Assembly (NCBI RefSeq): GCF_003054555.1
Contig: NZ_CP026304.1
Span: forward strand, 3,224,001-3,288,000
Length of the DNA stretch: 64,000 bases
Reading direction: 5' to 3'
Source: Streptomyces lunaelactis
Lineage (GTDB): Bacteria > Actinomycetota > Actinomycetes > Streptomycetales > Streptomycetaceae
The notes below the pieces were generated by a model that searched no databases, was not told the DNA's origin, and worked only from the letters and a program-made list of their open reading frames with translations. How positions within the stretch are numbered: the first letter of the stretch is position 1; each line of letters opens with the position of its first letter. Of this stretch, positions 24,219 through 31,874 are shown in pieces. Made by a program: the position numbers and the translations under genes.

Positions 24219-26167
24219 GCACGATGCCCGCCCGGCCGGACCACCGCAGGAACCGGGCCCGTCGCATCGCGATAGGTGCGGCGGTGGTCCTCGTGGTGGC
24301 CGGGTTCAACGGGCCAGCGATATGGCGCTTCGGCTCCGAGAAGTACCACGACTACGAGATCAACAAGCCGGAGTACAAGGCGGAGAACGGCCACTGGGAC
24401 TATCTGGACGTCCCGTCCGAGTACCGGATCAACTCGATTCACGCGGCGCTGCTGCACACCGGCAAGGTGCTGCTGATCGCCGGCTCCGGCAACAGCCAGA
24501 AGAACTTCGACGCGAAGAAGTTCGAGTCGGTGCTCTGGGACCCGAAGACCGGCGACTTCAAGAAGATCCCCACGCCCAAGGACATGTTCTGCGCCGGGCA
24601 CACCCAACTGCCCGACGGAAAGCTGCTGGTCGCGGGCGGCACCAAGCGGTACGAGAAGCTCCAGGGCGACGTCTCCAAGGCCGGCGGCCTGATGGTCGTG
24701 CACAACGAGGACCCGGACACGCCCAAGACGCTGCCCGCCGGAACGGCGTTCACCGGCAAGGAGAACGGCAAGACCTACGTCTCCAAGGACCCGGTCCTGG
24801 TGGAGAAGGCGAAGAAGGTCTTCGACCCGGCCACCGGGAGGTTCCTGCGGACCGAGGCGGGTCTCGGCCGGATCTATGTCGAGGCCGAGGAGTCCGGGAA
24901 GGAGCACGAGACCGGCACCGAGGACAACTACCGGGTGCAGGGCCTGAAGGGCTCCGACGCCCGCAATCTCTACGGCATCGCGCAGAAGCTCGCGCTCGAC
25001 AAGAAGGACTTCCAGGGCATCAAGGAGGCCTACGAGTTCGACCCGGTGGCGGAGAAGTACATCACCGTCGACCCGATGAACGAGGCCCGCTGGTACCCGA
25101 CGCTGACCACGCTCAAGGACGGGAAGGTCCTCTCGCTCTCCGGGCTCGACGAGATCGGGCAGATCGTGCCCGGCAAGGACGAGATCTACGACCCGAAGAC
25201 CAAGACCTGGAAGTACACCGGGATCGTCCGGAAGTTCCCCACCTACCCGGCGATCTTCCTGATGGACAACGGCAAGCTCTTCTACTCCGGCTCGAACGCC
25301 GGGTACGGGCCTGCCACCGTCGGCCGTGACCCCGGCGTCTGGGATCTGCAGACGAACGAGTTCGACACGATCCCCGGGCTGAGCGACCCCGACCGGCTGG
25401 AGACCTCCGCGACGGTCATGCTGCCGCCCGCCCAGGACCAGAGGTTCATGGTCATCGGCGGAGGCGGGGTCGGCGAGTCGGAGAAGGCCAGCGAGAAGTC
25501 GAGGCTGGTCGACCTCAAGGCGCCCAAACCCCGCTTCAAGGACAGCGCTTCGCTGGAGAAGGGCACCCGCTATCCGAGCGCCTCGCTGCTGCCCGACGAC
25601 TCGGTCCTGGTCACCGGCGGCTCCTCGGACTACCGCGGGCGCGGCGGCTCCAACGTCCTCCAGGCGCGTACGTACGACCCGAGGACGGGCACGTACAAGC
25701 GGGTGGCCGACCCCCAGGTGGGGCGCAACTACCACTCGGGCTCGCTGCTGCTGCCGGACGGCCGCGTGATGATCTTCGGCTCGGACTCCCTCTTCGCGGA
25801 CGCCGCGAACACCAAGCCGGGCGTCTTCGAGCAGCGCATCGAGATCTACACACCGCCGTACCTGTACCGGAACGCGCGGCCCGAGGTGAGTGGCGGCCCG
25901 AAGTCCATCGAGCGCGGGGACAGCGGGGTGTTCAAGGTCAAGGACCCCGCGTCGATCAGGACGGCGAGGCTGATGCGACCGAGCGCGGTCACGCATGTCA
26001 CGGACACGGATCAGCGGTCGGTGGCGCTGGATGTGACGAAGACGGCTGGGGGTGTCCGGGTCACGGTGCCGAAGAACCGGGCGCTGGTGCCGTCGGGGTG
26101 GTACCTGCTCTTCGTGACGGACGGGAAGGGGACCCCGTCGGAGGGGGTGTGGGTGGAGGTCCCGTAA
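24215..26167 (+). CDS. glxA: Copper-radical oxidase GlxA (galactose oxidase-like)
   Basis: A 650-residue membrane-anchored oxidase with an N-terminal anchor helix (about 18-33) and kelch-type propeller repeats. Ligands of the mononuclear copper-radical site can be placed: Cys126 in KDMFCAGHT for the Tyr-Cys cross-link, candidate Tyr146 in TKRYEKLQ, Trp in EARWYPTL for stacking, the Tyr-His pair in GRNYHSGSLLLPDGR, and the final His in SAVTHVTD. The C-terminal domain (GPKSIERGDSGVF onward) is the Ig-like GlxA cap. It oxidises the glycan made by CslA and is needed for morphogenesis in S. lividans. Co-translated with cslA; terminator at its stop. Confidence 0.95.
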   Translation: MSTMPARPDHRRNRARRIAIGAAVVLVVAGFNGPAIWRFGSEKYHDYEINKPEYKAENGHWDYLDVPSEYRINSIHAALLHTGKVLLIAGSGNSQKNFDAKKFESVLWDPKTGDFKKIPTPKDMFCAGHTQLPDGKLLVAGGTKRYEKLQGDVSKAGGLMVVHNEDPDTPKTLPAGTAFTGKENGKTYVSKDPVLVEKAKKVFDPATGRFLRTEAGLGRIYVEAEESGKEHETGTEDNYRVQGLKGSDARNLYGIAQKLALDKKDFQGIKEAYEFDPVAEKYITVDPMNEARWYPTLTTLKDGKVLSLSGLDEIGQIVPGKDEIYDPKTKTWKYTGIVRKFPTYPAIFLMDNGKLFYSGSNAGYGPATVGRDPGVWDLQTNEFDTIPGLSDPDRLETSATVMLPPAQDQRFMVIGGGGVGESEKASEKSRLVDLKAPKPRFKDSASLEKGTRYPSASLLPDDSVLVTGGSSDYRGRGGSNVLQARTYDPRTGTYKRVADPQVGRNYHSGSLLLPDGRVMIFGSDSLFADAANTKPGVFEQRIEIYTPPYLYRNARPEVSGGPKSIERGDSGVFKVKDPASIRTARLMRPSAVTHVTDTDQRSVALDVTKTAGGVRVTVPKNRALVPSGWYLLFVTDGKGTPSEGVWVEVP

Positions 26168-26186
26168 CTCGGCGTCGCCGAGTTAC
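26164..26186. terminator. Terminator overlapping the glxA stop codon
   Basis: A perfect 10-bp stem GTAACTCGGC / GCCGAGTTAC with a GTC loop. The left arm contains the TAA stop of glxA. Confidence 0.88.
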
Positions 26187-26241
26187 TCAGCCTCACCGAC
26201 GAAACTCAGCCTCGCCGGCGAAACTCAGCCTCGCCGGCGAT
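26185..26241. repeat. Three tandem 19-bp repeats (ACTCAGCCTCGCCGGCGAA)
   Basis: Three head-to-tail copies at 26185-26203, 26204-26222 and 26223-26241. The second copy is exact to consensus, the third differs only at the last base, and the first carries A for G at two positions. The unit is the inverse of the GCCGGCGAGGCTGAG seen at 5980-6002. It lies between glxA and the convergent GH6 gene. Confidence 0.85.
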
Positions 26242-26291
26242 TGAGGCGCGGGGCTCGGGGCGGAGCCCGGCAAGGGCCCCGCCCCCCGGCC

Positions 26292-27299
26292 CTACTTCGC
26301 GCCGCGGGCCAACCCCAGCGCGTACTGCGGCCACCACTCTCCCGCCTTCGGCCCGCCCCGGCACTCGCCGTCCGACTCACCCGGGCGCTTGACCCACAGG
26401 TACGCGTCGACGAGCGGGTCGCCCGTGCTGGTGGTCGGGGTCTCGCCGAGCGCGCGGCCCGGTGGATTGCACCAGTTCTCCTTCGGGTCGCCCTCGGTGT
26501 ACGGGCCGTTGCCGTTGCGGCTGGTGTCGATCACGAAGTGCTTGCCGCCGACCTTCGCCGACAGCCGCTTGCCGAATTCCTTGCTCGCGGCCGTCGGGTA
26601 GAAGTTGGAGACATTGACGGAGAAGCCGTCCGCCTTGCCGACCCCGGCCCGCTGGAGCGGGTCGAAGAGCGCGTCCGGCTGCGACCAGCCCGCGTTGCCC
26701 GCGTCCAGGTACACCTTCGTGTTCGGCTGCCGCTTCAGCCGCTCGACCGCGCCCTTGAGCAGGTCGAAGCGCTCCTCGTGGAGCTCCTGGGGCGTGCAGC
26801 TGTCCACCAGGTGCAGCACCGCGTCCGGTTCCAGGATCACCGTGGCCCGCCGGTCGCCGATGCCCTTGGCGACCTTCTCGATCCACGCCCGGTACGCGTC
26901 GCCGTCGGCCGCGCCGCCCTTGGAGAACTGTCCGCAGTCGCGGTGCGGGATGTTGTAGAGCACGAGCAGGGCGTCCCGGTCCGCCTTGGCGGCCGCCTCG
27001 GTGAAGCCCTTCGCCTCGGCCTCCGGATTGTCCGCGCCGATCCACTCGGCGACCGGCTGGTCCGCGATCCTCTTGATCAGCTCGGCGTTCTCGTCGTCAC
27101 CGTCCTTGCGGTAAGCGGCGACCTGCCGGGCGGCGTTCCCGTCGGGATTGACCCAGTACGGATCCTTCTCCTTGGGCTGCTGGCCCACCGCCGGCTTCTC
27201 GTCCTTGTCGCCGTCGGAGGAGCAGCCCGCCAACAGCAGCACCGCCCCCGCCGCGGCCGCTCCCACTCGGGCACACCGGCCGAACCAACTGCCGTACAT
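26292..27299 (-). CDS. cslZ: Family 6 glycoside hydrolase (endoglucanase), CslZ-like lipoprotein
   Basis: A 335-residue GH6 enzyme with a lipobox (LLLAGC, Cys about 22). Catalytic-domain landmarks are WIGADN (about 86), LVLYNIPHRDCGQ, the acid in VILEPDAVLHLVDSC (about 157), VYLDAGNAGW, FVIDTSRNGNGP, NWCNPPGRALGETPT and AYLWVKRPGESDGEC. Start ATG with GGGGGAG upstream. In Streptomyces the gene beside cslA-glxA encodes such a cellulase, thought to trim or release the tip glucan. Here it converges on glxA, so it must have its own promoter, preceded by 14-bp repeats at 27457-27497. Confidence 0.9.
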   Translation of the reverse strand: MYGSWFGRCARVGAAAAGAVLLLAGCSSDGDKDEKPAVGQQPKEKDPYWVNPDGNAARQVAAYRKDGDDENAELIKRIADQPVAEWIGADNPEAEAKGFTEAAAKADRDALLVLYNIPHRDCGQFSKGGAADGDAYRAWIEKVAKGIGDRRATVILEPDAVLHLVDSCTPQELHEERFDLLKGAVERLKRQPNTKVYLDAGNAGWSQPDALFDPLQRAGVGKADGFSVNVSNFYPTAASKEFGKRLSAKVGGKHFVIDTSRNGNGPYTEGDPKENWCNPPGRALGETPTTSTGDPLVDAYLWVKRPGESDGECRGGPKAGEWWPQYALGLARGAK

Positions 27300-27760
27300 C
27301 CACTCCCCCTTGGGTGCGCTTGCCGGAGTCCGCGCCACTGGCATCTCCCGGACAAGACAGGTCGAATCCATCGTGGCACACCCCGGCGAAGGTCCACGAG
27401 GTCTGCCGGGCCGGTGTGGACGAGCTGTGACAGGGGCCGGTGGGGCGGCTCGGTGGACGAGGCGTTCCGAACGAGGCGTTCCGGACAATGCGTTCCGGCC
27501 ATGCGGCAACTGAGGGCGACGGCTTCACGACAAGGCGTCATCCTCCCTCTAGGCCGGACCAGTTCACGGCTCTAGAGTGTGCGCAACGGCCCCGGCTCCT
27601 GGCCGGAGCTCAACCGGACCAACCAGGACCTCCCGTGCCGGCGCCGGGCTTCTCCCGCAGCCCGGGCACCCGCGGTAGAGGACCGGCCCGGCCGGCGGCT
27701 CCGGGGGGAGCATGTCGTCGGCCGGGCCAGGTTGCCGACCTCCCGGACTGTGGACTTCAC
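27300..27760. other. Gene-free stretch between cslZ and the class F sortase gene
   Basis: About 460 bp. It contains the cslZ leader, three 14-bp direct repeats (listed separately) and GC-rich short stems near 27590-27625 that could terminate the leftward sortase operon. No open frame with codon bias typical of neighbours was convincing. Confidence 0.5.
27457..27497. repeat. Three 14-bp-period direct repeats upstream of cslZ
   Basis: ACGAGGCGTTCCG at 27457-27469 and again at 27471-27483, then ACAATGCGTTCCG at 27485-27497, each followed by one base. The regular period, somewhat more than one helical turn, suggests a cooperative protein-binding site about 160-200 bp before the cslZ start. Confidence 0.7.
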
Positions 27761-28429
27761 CTACTTCTTCACCACCGCGGTCAGATACGCCGAGACCACC
27801 ACATTGGCGTCGTACGTGCGCGTCGCGCGGTCGAAGGTGCCCCCGCAGGTGATCAGCCGCAGCTCCGCGCGCCCGTCCTTGCGCGGGCCGTAGACCTTCT
27901 GCGGATCGAAACGGTCCCGGCCGAAGACCTGCACGTCGTCGATGGTGAATTCGGCGACCGTGCCGTCGGCCCTGGTCACCCGGACCTTCTCACCGGGGCG
28001 GGCGGCGCTCAGACCGTAGAAGACGGCGGGCTTTGTCTCTGTGTCGACATGGCCGACCAGGAGTGCCGTGCCCACGGCGCCCGGCTGCGTACCGCTGTCG
28101 TACCAGCCGACCGTGTGCGGCGTCGCGTACGGGGGCGGGTCGATCGCGCCCGTGGCGTCCAGGCCCCGCGGGACCACCGGGGCCGTGATGCCTATCGACG
28201 GGATGTCCACCTCGTCCGGCCTGGCAGGACCCAGCGGGTCGTGAGCAGGCGGCAGGGGTATCCCGAGCGGGCGGCCGACCGCCGCCACGTCTCCGGTGGT
28301 GGGGGCCGAGCTGCCGCCCGAGCCCGAGGCGACCCCACGGCCCCAGAGCCACAGCCCGAGCAGCAGGAGCGCCCAGGCCACCCCGGTGAGCAGCCGGCCG
28401 CTGCCGGCCGGGCGTTCGGCGGAGGACAT
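27761..28429 (-). CDS. Class F sortase
   Basis: A 222-residue transpeptidase with one N-terminal membrane helix (about 15-33) and a sortase beta-barrel. The catalytic His is in LLVGHVDT, Cys in LRLITCGGTF and Arg in DRATRTYDANVV, in the order expected. The LITCGG motif and length fit actinobacterial class F. It would attach a surface protein to peptidoglycan. The upstream secreted protein gene ends one base before it (stop 28431-28433, start 28429), so the two form a unit. No LPXTG-type motif was found in that partner. Confidence 0.88.
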   Translation of the reverse strand: MSSAERPAGSGRLLTGVAWALLLLGLWLWGRGVASGSGGSSAPTTGDVAAVGRPLGIPLPPAHDPLGPARPDEVDIPSIGITAPVVPRGLDATGAIDPPPYATPHTVGWYDSGTQPGAVGTALLVGHVDTETKPAVFYGLSAARPGEKVRVTRADGTVAEFTIDDVQVFGRDRFDPQKVYGPRKDGRAELRLITCGGTFDRATRTYDANVVVSAYLTAVVKK

Positions 28430-28430
28430 G

Positions 28431-28994
28431 TCAGTCGGCGTCCGTGCGGCGGCGCCGCGAGGTGCGGAAGGCCACAGCGACCGCCGCGACGCCCGCGAGG
28501 ACCAGGCCGATCACGGTGTGCGGGGTGCCGGGGCCGGCGTCGTCCGCCGGGTCCTCGCCGCGTGCCGCGGCGAGCGCCGCGGTGCCGCCGCCGCCCGCAC
28601 GGACCGGGGCGACCGGCGTCGGCTGATGGTCCGGCTGCTGCTTGACGACCTTGATGCGGCCCGCTCCCGCGTGCTCGCGGCCGTCGCATCTGACGCTCAC
28701 CTCGTACGTCCCGATGGTGACGCCGGTCCTCACAGTCGTCTCGCCGGACATGTGACGGCCGCTGCTGCGCACCGTGAGCTCCGTTTGTGCGACGAAGGCC
28801 CGGGACGTGACGGCTCCCGTGGTTCCTTTGCAGCCCTGGACCTGGATCTCCACGTCCCCGCCGGGGGCGACGCCGTCCGGGAAGACGGTGACCTCCACCG
28901 AGTCGGCGGCGTACGCGGCCTGCGCGGCGGGGGCCGCCAGTACCAGAACGGCGGCCGCACCTACGGCACGGAGAGCAATCAACCTTGAACGCAT
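28431..28994 (-). CDS. Secreted membrane-anchored protein preceding the sortase
   Basis: A 187-residue protein. It has a signal peptide (MRSRLIALRAVGAAAVLVLA, cleavage near AYA), an extracytoplasmic beta-sandwich-like domain (residues 30-125) with GDVEIQVQGCKGTTG and YEVSVRCDGRE (two cysteines, perhaps a disulfide), a proline/alanine-rich spacer, and a C-terminal membrane helix (about 158-176) ending in RRRR. The architecture is that of a sortase substrate but lacks a readable sorting pentapeptide (only PGTPHT before the helix). The ATG with AGGAGG upstream was chosen. Function not recognised. Confidence 0.78.
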   Translation of the reverse strand: MRSRLIALRAVGAAAVLVLAAPAAQAAYAADSVEVTVFPDGVAPGGDVEIQVQGCKGTTGAVTSRAFVAQTELTVRSSGRHMSGETTVRTGVTIGTYEVSVRCDGREHAGAGRIKVVKQQPDHQPTPVAPVRAGGGGTAALAAARGEDPADDAGPGTPHTVIGLVLAGVAAVAVAFRTSRRRRTDAD

Positions 28995-29099
28995 CGTGAA
29001 CCTCCTGATACCGAAAGATTCACTCGCGCGGGACGTTTCCGCATCCGCAGGGACGGTCCGCCGGTCGCCCCACTGGACTGTGTGACCCACCTGACCTGC

Positions 29100-29180
29100 T
29101 CAAATACGGTCGACGAGATCCGCGATCGAGTTGACCACCTTGGACGGCCGGAACGGGTACTTGTCGACGGCTTCGCGGCC
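29100..29180 (-). pseudogene. Decayed 3' fragment of a HAD phosphatase gene
   Basis: Read leftward, the frame gives KYPFRPSKVVNSIADLVDRI followed by TGA. It nearly matches the C-terminus of the intact HAD protein next to it (RYPFRPTNVVDSIADLVERV and stop). An in-frame TAA at 29181-29183 cuts the frame upstream and the rest is unrecognisable. It therefore looks like the remnant of a tandem duplicate of the gene at 29315-30094. Confidence 0.75.
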
Positions 29181-29265
29181 TTAGGGCTCGAAACTGTACG
29201 TACGGTCTCCTGGCACGCACCAAGCATGTTTGGGCTTGACCTGCGGAAACGCGTGCAGAAAGTCT

Positions 29266-29296
29266 GAGACCCCCGCAATGTCGATGCGGGGGTCTC
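29266..29296. terminator. Terminator of the HAD phosphatase gene
   Basis: A perfect 12-bp stem GAGACCCCCGCA / TGCGGGGGTCTC with a 7-nt loop, about 20 bp after the stop of the leftward gene. Confidence 0.9.
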
Positions 29297-29314
29297 GGCG
29301 GTTGATGGTGCCGA

Positions 29315-30094
29315 TCAAACGCGCTCGACGAGGTCCGCGATGGAGTCCACGACGTTGGTCGGGCGGAACGGGTAGCGCGATATGTCCGCCTTGCTCGTCA
29401 ACCCTGTGAGCACAAGGAACGTTTCCATACCAGCCTCAAGCCCGGCCAGGACATCGGTATCCATGCGGTCGCCGATCATGGCTGAGGTCTCCGAGTGGGC
29501 ACCGATGGCATTCAGGCCGGTCCGCATCATCAGCGGATTCGGCTTGCCGACGAAATACGGCTCCTTGCCTGTGGCCTTGGTGATCAGCGCGGCGACCGAG
29601 CCCGTGGCCGGCATCACGCCCTCCGGCGAAGGGCCGGTCTCATCGGGGTTGGTGGCGATGAACCGCGCGCCCGCGTTGATCAACCGAATCGCCTTGGTCA
29701 GCGCCTCGAAAGAGTAAGTTCGCGTTTCGCCGAGGATCACAAAATCAGGGTCCGAGTCCGTGAGGACGTACCCGATGTCGTGCAGGGCCGTGGTGAGACC
29801 GGCCTCGCCGATGACGTACGCGGTGCCGCCGGGGTGCTGGTTGTCCAGGAACTTGGCGGTGGCCAGGGCGGAGGTCCAGAGGCTCTCGACCGGCACGTCC
29901 AGGCCCATGCGGGCCAGCCGGGCGTGCAGGTCGCGCGCGGTGTAGATGGAGTTGTTGGTGAGCACCAGGAAGGGCTTGCCGGTGTCCCGCAGCTTCTTGA
30001 TGAAAGCGTCGGCGCCCGGGATAGGCACGCCCTCGTGAATGAGGACACCGTCCATGTCGGTGAGCCAGGATTCGATCGGCTTGCGCTCTGCCAT
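29315..30094 (-). CDS. HAD-IIA family phosphatase (NagD-like)
   Basis: A 259-residue sugar or nucleotide phosphatase-like protein. Motif I is SWLTDMDGVL (nucleophile Asp and general acid Asp), motif II VLTNNS, then a C2-type cap, FVGKPNP with the motif III Lys, and motif IV MIGDRMDTDV. NagD relatives dephosphorylate small phosphorylated metabolites; the physiological substrate is not readable from sequence. It stands alone with its own terminator. A degenerate copy of its 3' end lies just downstream. Confidence 0.88.
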   Translation of the reverse strand: MAERKPIESWLTDMDGVLIHEGVPIPGADAFIKKLRDTGKPFLVLTNNSIYTARDLHARLARMGLDVPVESLWTSALATAKFLDNQHPGGTAYVIGEAGLTTALHDIGYVLTDSDPDFVILGETRTYSFEALTKAIRLINAGARFIATNPDETGPSPEGVMPATGSVAALITKATGKEPYFVGKPNPLMMRTGLNAIGAHSETSAMIGDRMDTDVLAGLEAGMETFLVLTGLTSKADISRYPFRPTNVVDSIADLVERV

Positions 30095-30166
30095 GGGGGC
30101 GGACTCCTGCCGTACGCGGTGTGCTGGGGACGCCGCGACAGCGATGTGGCGGCGCCCCCAGCCTAG

Positions 30167-31708
30167 TCACGATGCGATGACCTTGACCCCGTCGATCACC
30201 CAGTACCAGTTGTTGGAACCCGTGTAGCGGAAGCGGAAGCTGACGGTGGAGGCCCCGGCCGGGACGCTCACGGTCAGCGACTGCGGCTGGGAGATCACGT
30301 CGGTGGTGTAGCTCTTGACGACGGTGGCCGTGCCGCCGTTGAAGGAGGCGAGGACCTCGGCGCTCTGGCTGCCCTCCTGGCGGTAGAAGGTGGTGAAGTC
30401 CAGCGTCACCCTGCTCCTGCCGCTGACGCTGTACGCCGGGGTGACCAGCGTGGAGTCGTAGCCGCCCGAGTTGGCCTTGTCGTCCCACTCGTCGGAGTCG
30501 GCGACCGCGAAGACGCCGCGGGCGCGGACGTTGAGCTCACGGGACTGGTCGCGCTGGGCGCGGCTCCAGAACTCGTCGGTGGCGAACGCCCAGCCGCGCC
30601 ACTCGGTCACACCGCCGGTGCCCATCGCGCTGTTGATCACGGACCAGCCGCTGGGCGCGGTGTGGGTGAAGCCGAGGATCCCGGCCGGGATGCCGGTCTC
30701 GTCGACCCGGCCGGACAGGGACGGCTGGAGGGCGTCGAAGGGGTCGGTGGAGCGCTGCTGGACCGGCTTTCCGTCCAGGCCCCAGGCGGGGTCGGGGGCG
30801 ATGCCGAGCTGGTGGAAGACGGTGGCGGCGACATCGACGAGCCTGGTGTCGGCGGGGCGGGCGCCGGCCGCGATGCCGGGGCCCTGGGCGAGGACGAACG
30901 TGCGCCGCTCCTCGATGGAGCTGCCGCCGTGGCCGCCGGCGTCGACATGGCCGTGGTCGGTGGCGACGATGACCGTCCAGCGCTCGGAGGCGTACGAGGG
31001 ACGGGCCTTGACGGCGGCGAGCAGCCGGCCCAGGTAGCCGTCCTGTACGTCGATGGCGTCGAGGTACTTGGGGCTGGCGGCACCGGAGTTGTGGCCGACG
31101 ATGTCGGTGTTGCCGAAGTAGACGAAGAGCACGTCCGGGTTCTGGTCGCGCAGGATCGCCTCGGTCTCGGTGGCGATGGTGGCGTCGTGCGCCGGGTAGC
31201 CCTGGGCGTCGCCGTCGAGGACGAGCTTGGCGTCGGCGCCGGGGGTGACCGTGTCCTGTGCGTCCAGGGGCTTCCAGTCGACGGCCGCGTAGGTCGAGAG
31301 CTCGGGGCGCACCTGGGCGAGGCGGGCCAGGAAGCCTGGGTACTTGGCGTAGTTCTTGCCGGCGAAGGAGTTGTCCTTCACGCCGTGCTTGTCGGGCCAG
31401 ACGCCGGTGGAGATGGTCGACCAGCCGGGGCCGGAGGAGGTGGCTGCCATCGGGTTGGCGTACAGCAGGGAGAGGCCGTATGTCCCGTTCGCCATCAGGG
31501 ACTTGAGGTGCGGTGCCTTCGCCGCGTCGATTCTGTCGTACCGCAGGCCGTCCATGCCGACGACCAGCACCTTGTCGCTGCTGGTGCCGTTCGGCAGGGT
31601 CGGGGCGGCGTGGGCGGGGGCTGCGGCGAGGGTGCCGGTGGCGGCGACCGCGGCGGTCGCGGCGCCGGCGGCGAGTACGGAGCGTCGGGATATGCCGTTG
31701 ATCGGCAT
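30167..31708 (-). CDS. Tat-exported alkaline phosphatase-superfamily phosphodiesterase
   Basis: A 513-residue secreted enzyme. The twin-arginine signal (SRRSVLAAGAATAAV) ends near AHA. The catalytic domain is of the nucleotide pyrophosphatase/phosphodiesterase type, with metal Asp in VVGMDGLRYD (about 51), nucleophile Thr/Ser in ATSSGPGWSTISTG, Asp-His in FGNTDIVGHNSG and ATDHGHVDAGGHGG. A C-terminal beta-sandwich (about 380-513) with TVSFRFRYTGSNNWYW may bind carbohydrate or surfaces. It adjoins the phosphonate operon but is separated by a terminator. It could release phosphate or phosphonate from extracellular diesters; this is inferred from position. Confidence 0.85.
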   Translation of the reverse strand: MPINGISRRSVLAAGAATAAVAATGTLAAAPAHAAPTLPNGTSSDKVLVVGMDGLRYDRIDAAKAPHLKSLMANGTYGLSLLYANPMAATSSGPGWSTISTGVWPDKHGVKDNSFAGKNYAKYPGFLARLAQVRPELSTYAAVDWKPLDAQDTVTPGADAKLVLDGDAQGYPAHDATIATETEAILRDQNPDVLFVYFGNTDIVGHNSGAASPKYLDAIDVQDGYLGRLLAAVKARPSYASERWTVIVATDHGHVDAGGHGGSSIEERRTFVLAQGPGIAAGARPADTRLVDVAATVFHQLGIAPDPAWGLDGKPVQQRSTDPFDALQPSLSGRVDETGIPAGILGFTHTAPSGWSVINSAMGTGGVTEWRGWAFATDEFWSRAQRDQSRELNVRARGVFAVADSDEWDDKANSGGYDSTLVTPAYSVSGRSRVTLDFTTFYRQEGSQSAEVLASFNGGTATVVKSYTTDVISQPQSLTVSVPAGASTVSFRFRYTGSNNWYWVIDGVKVIAS

Positions 31709-31786
31709 CGGGTTCCTCCGTCAGAGGTGGGTGAAGGTGTCGGTGGAGATGTCGGCGGGATCTCGGTGGGTTCTCGGCGGGCAGAG

Positions 31787-31814
31787 CAACGCCCCCGATT
31801 CCTCGGGGGCGTTG
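31787..31814. terminator. Terminator of the phosphonate transport operon
   Basis: A perfect 12-bp stem CAACGCCCCCGA / TCGGGGGCGTTG with a TTCC tetraloop, 60 bp after the substrate-binding protein stop. Confidence 0.92.
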
Positions 31815-31874
31815 GTCTGTACCCGTTATCCTTCCGCGACAGTCCGCGGAGGGACAGAAGGCGGCGGTGAACTC

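Noticed and set aside
23981..25996. Leftward 670-codon frame opposite glxA
   Set aside because: Low-complexity Val/Leu/Arg/Gly sequence with no family; glxA ligands are clear on the other strand.
27579..27893. Rightward frame beginning GTG CGC AAC after a TAGAGT box
   Set aside because: It runs antisense into the catalytic end of the class F sortase gene and has no recognisable domain.
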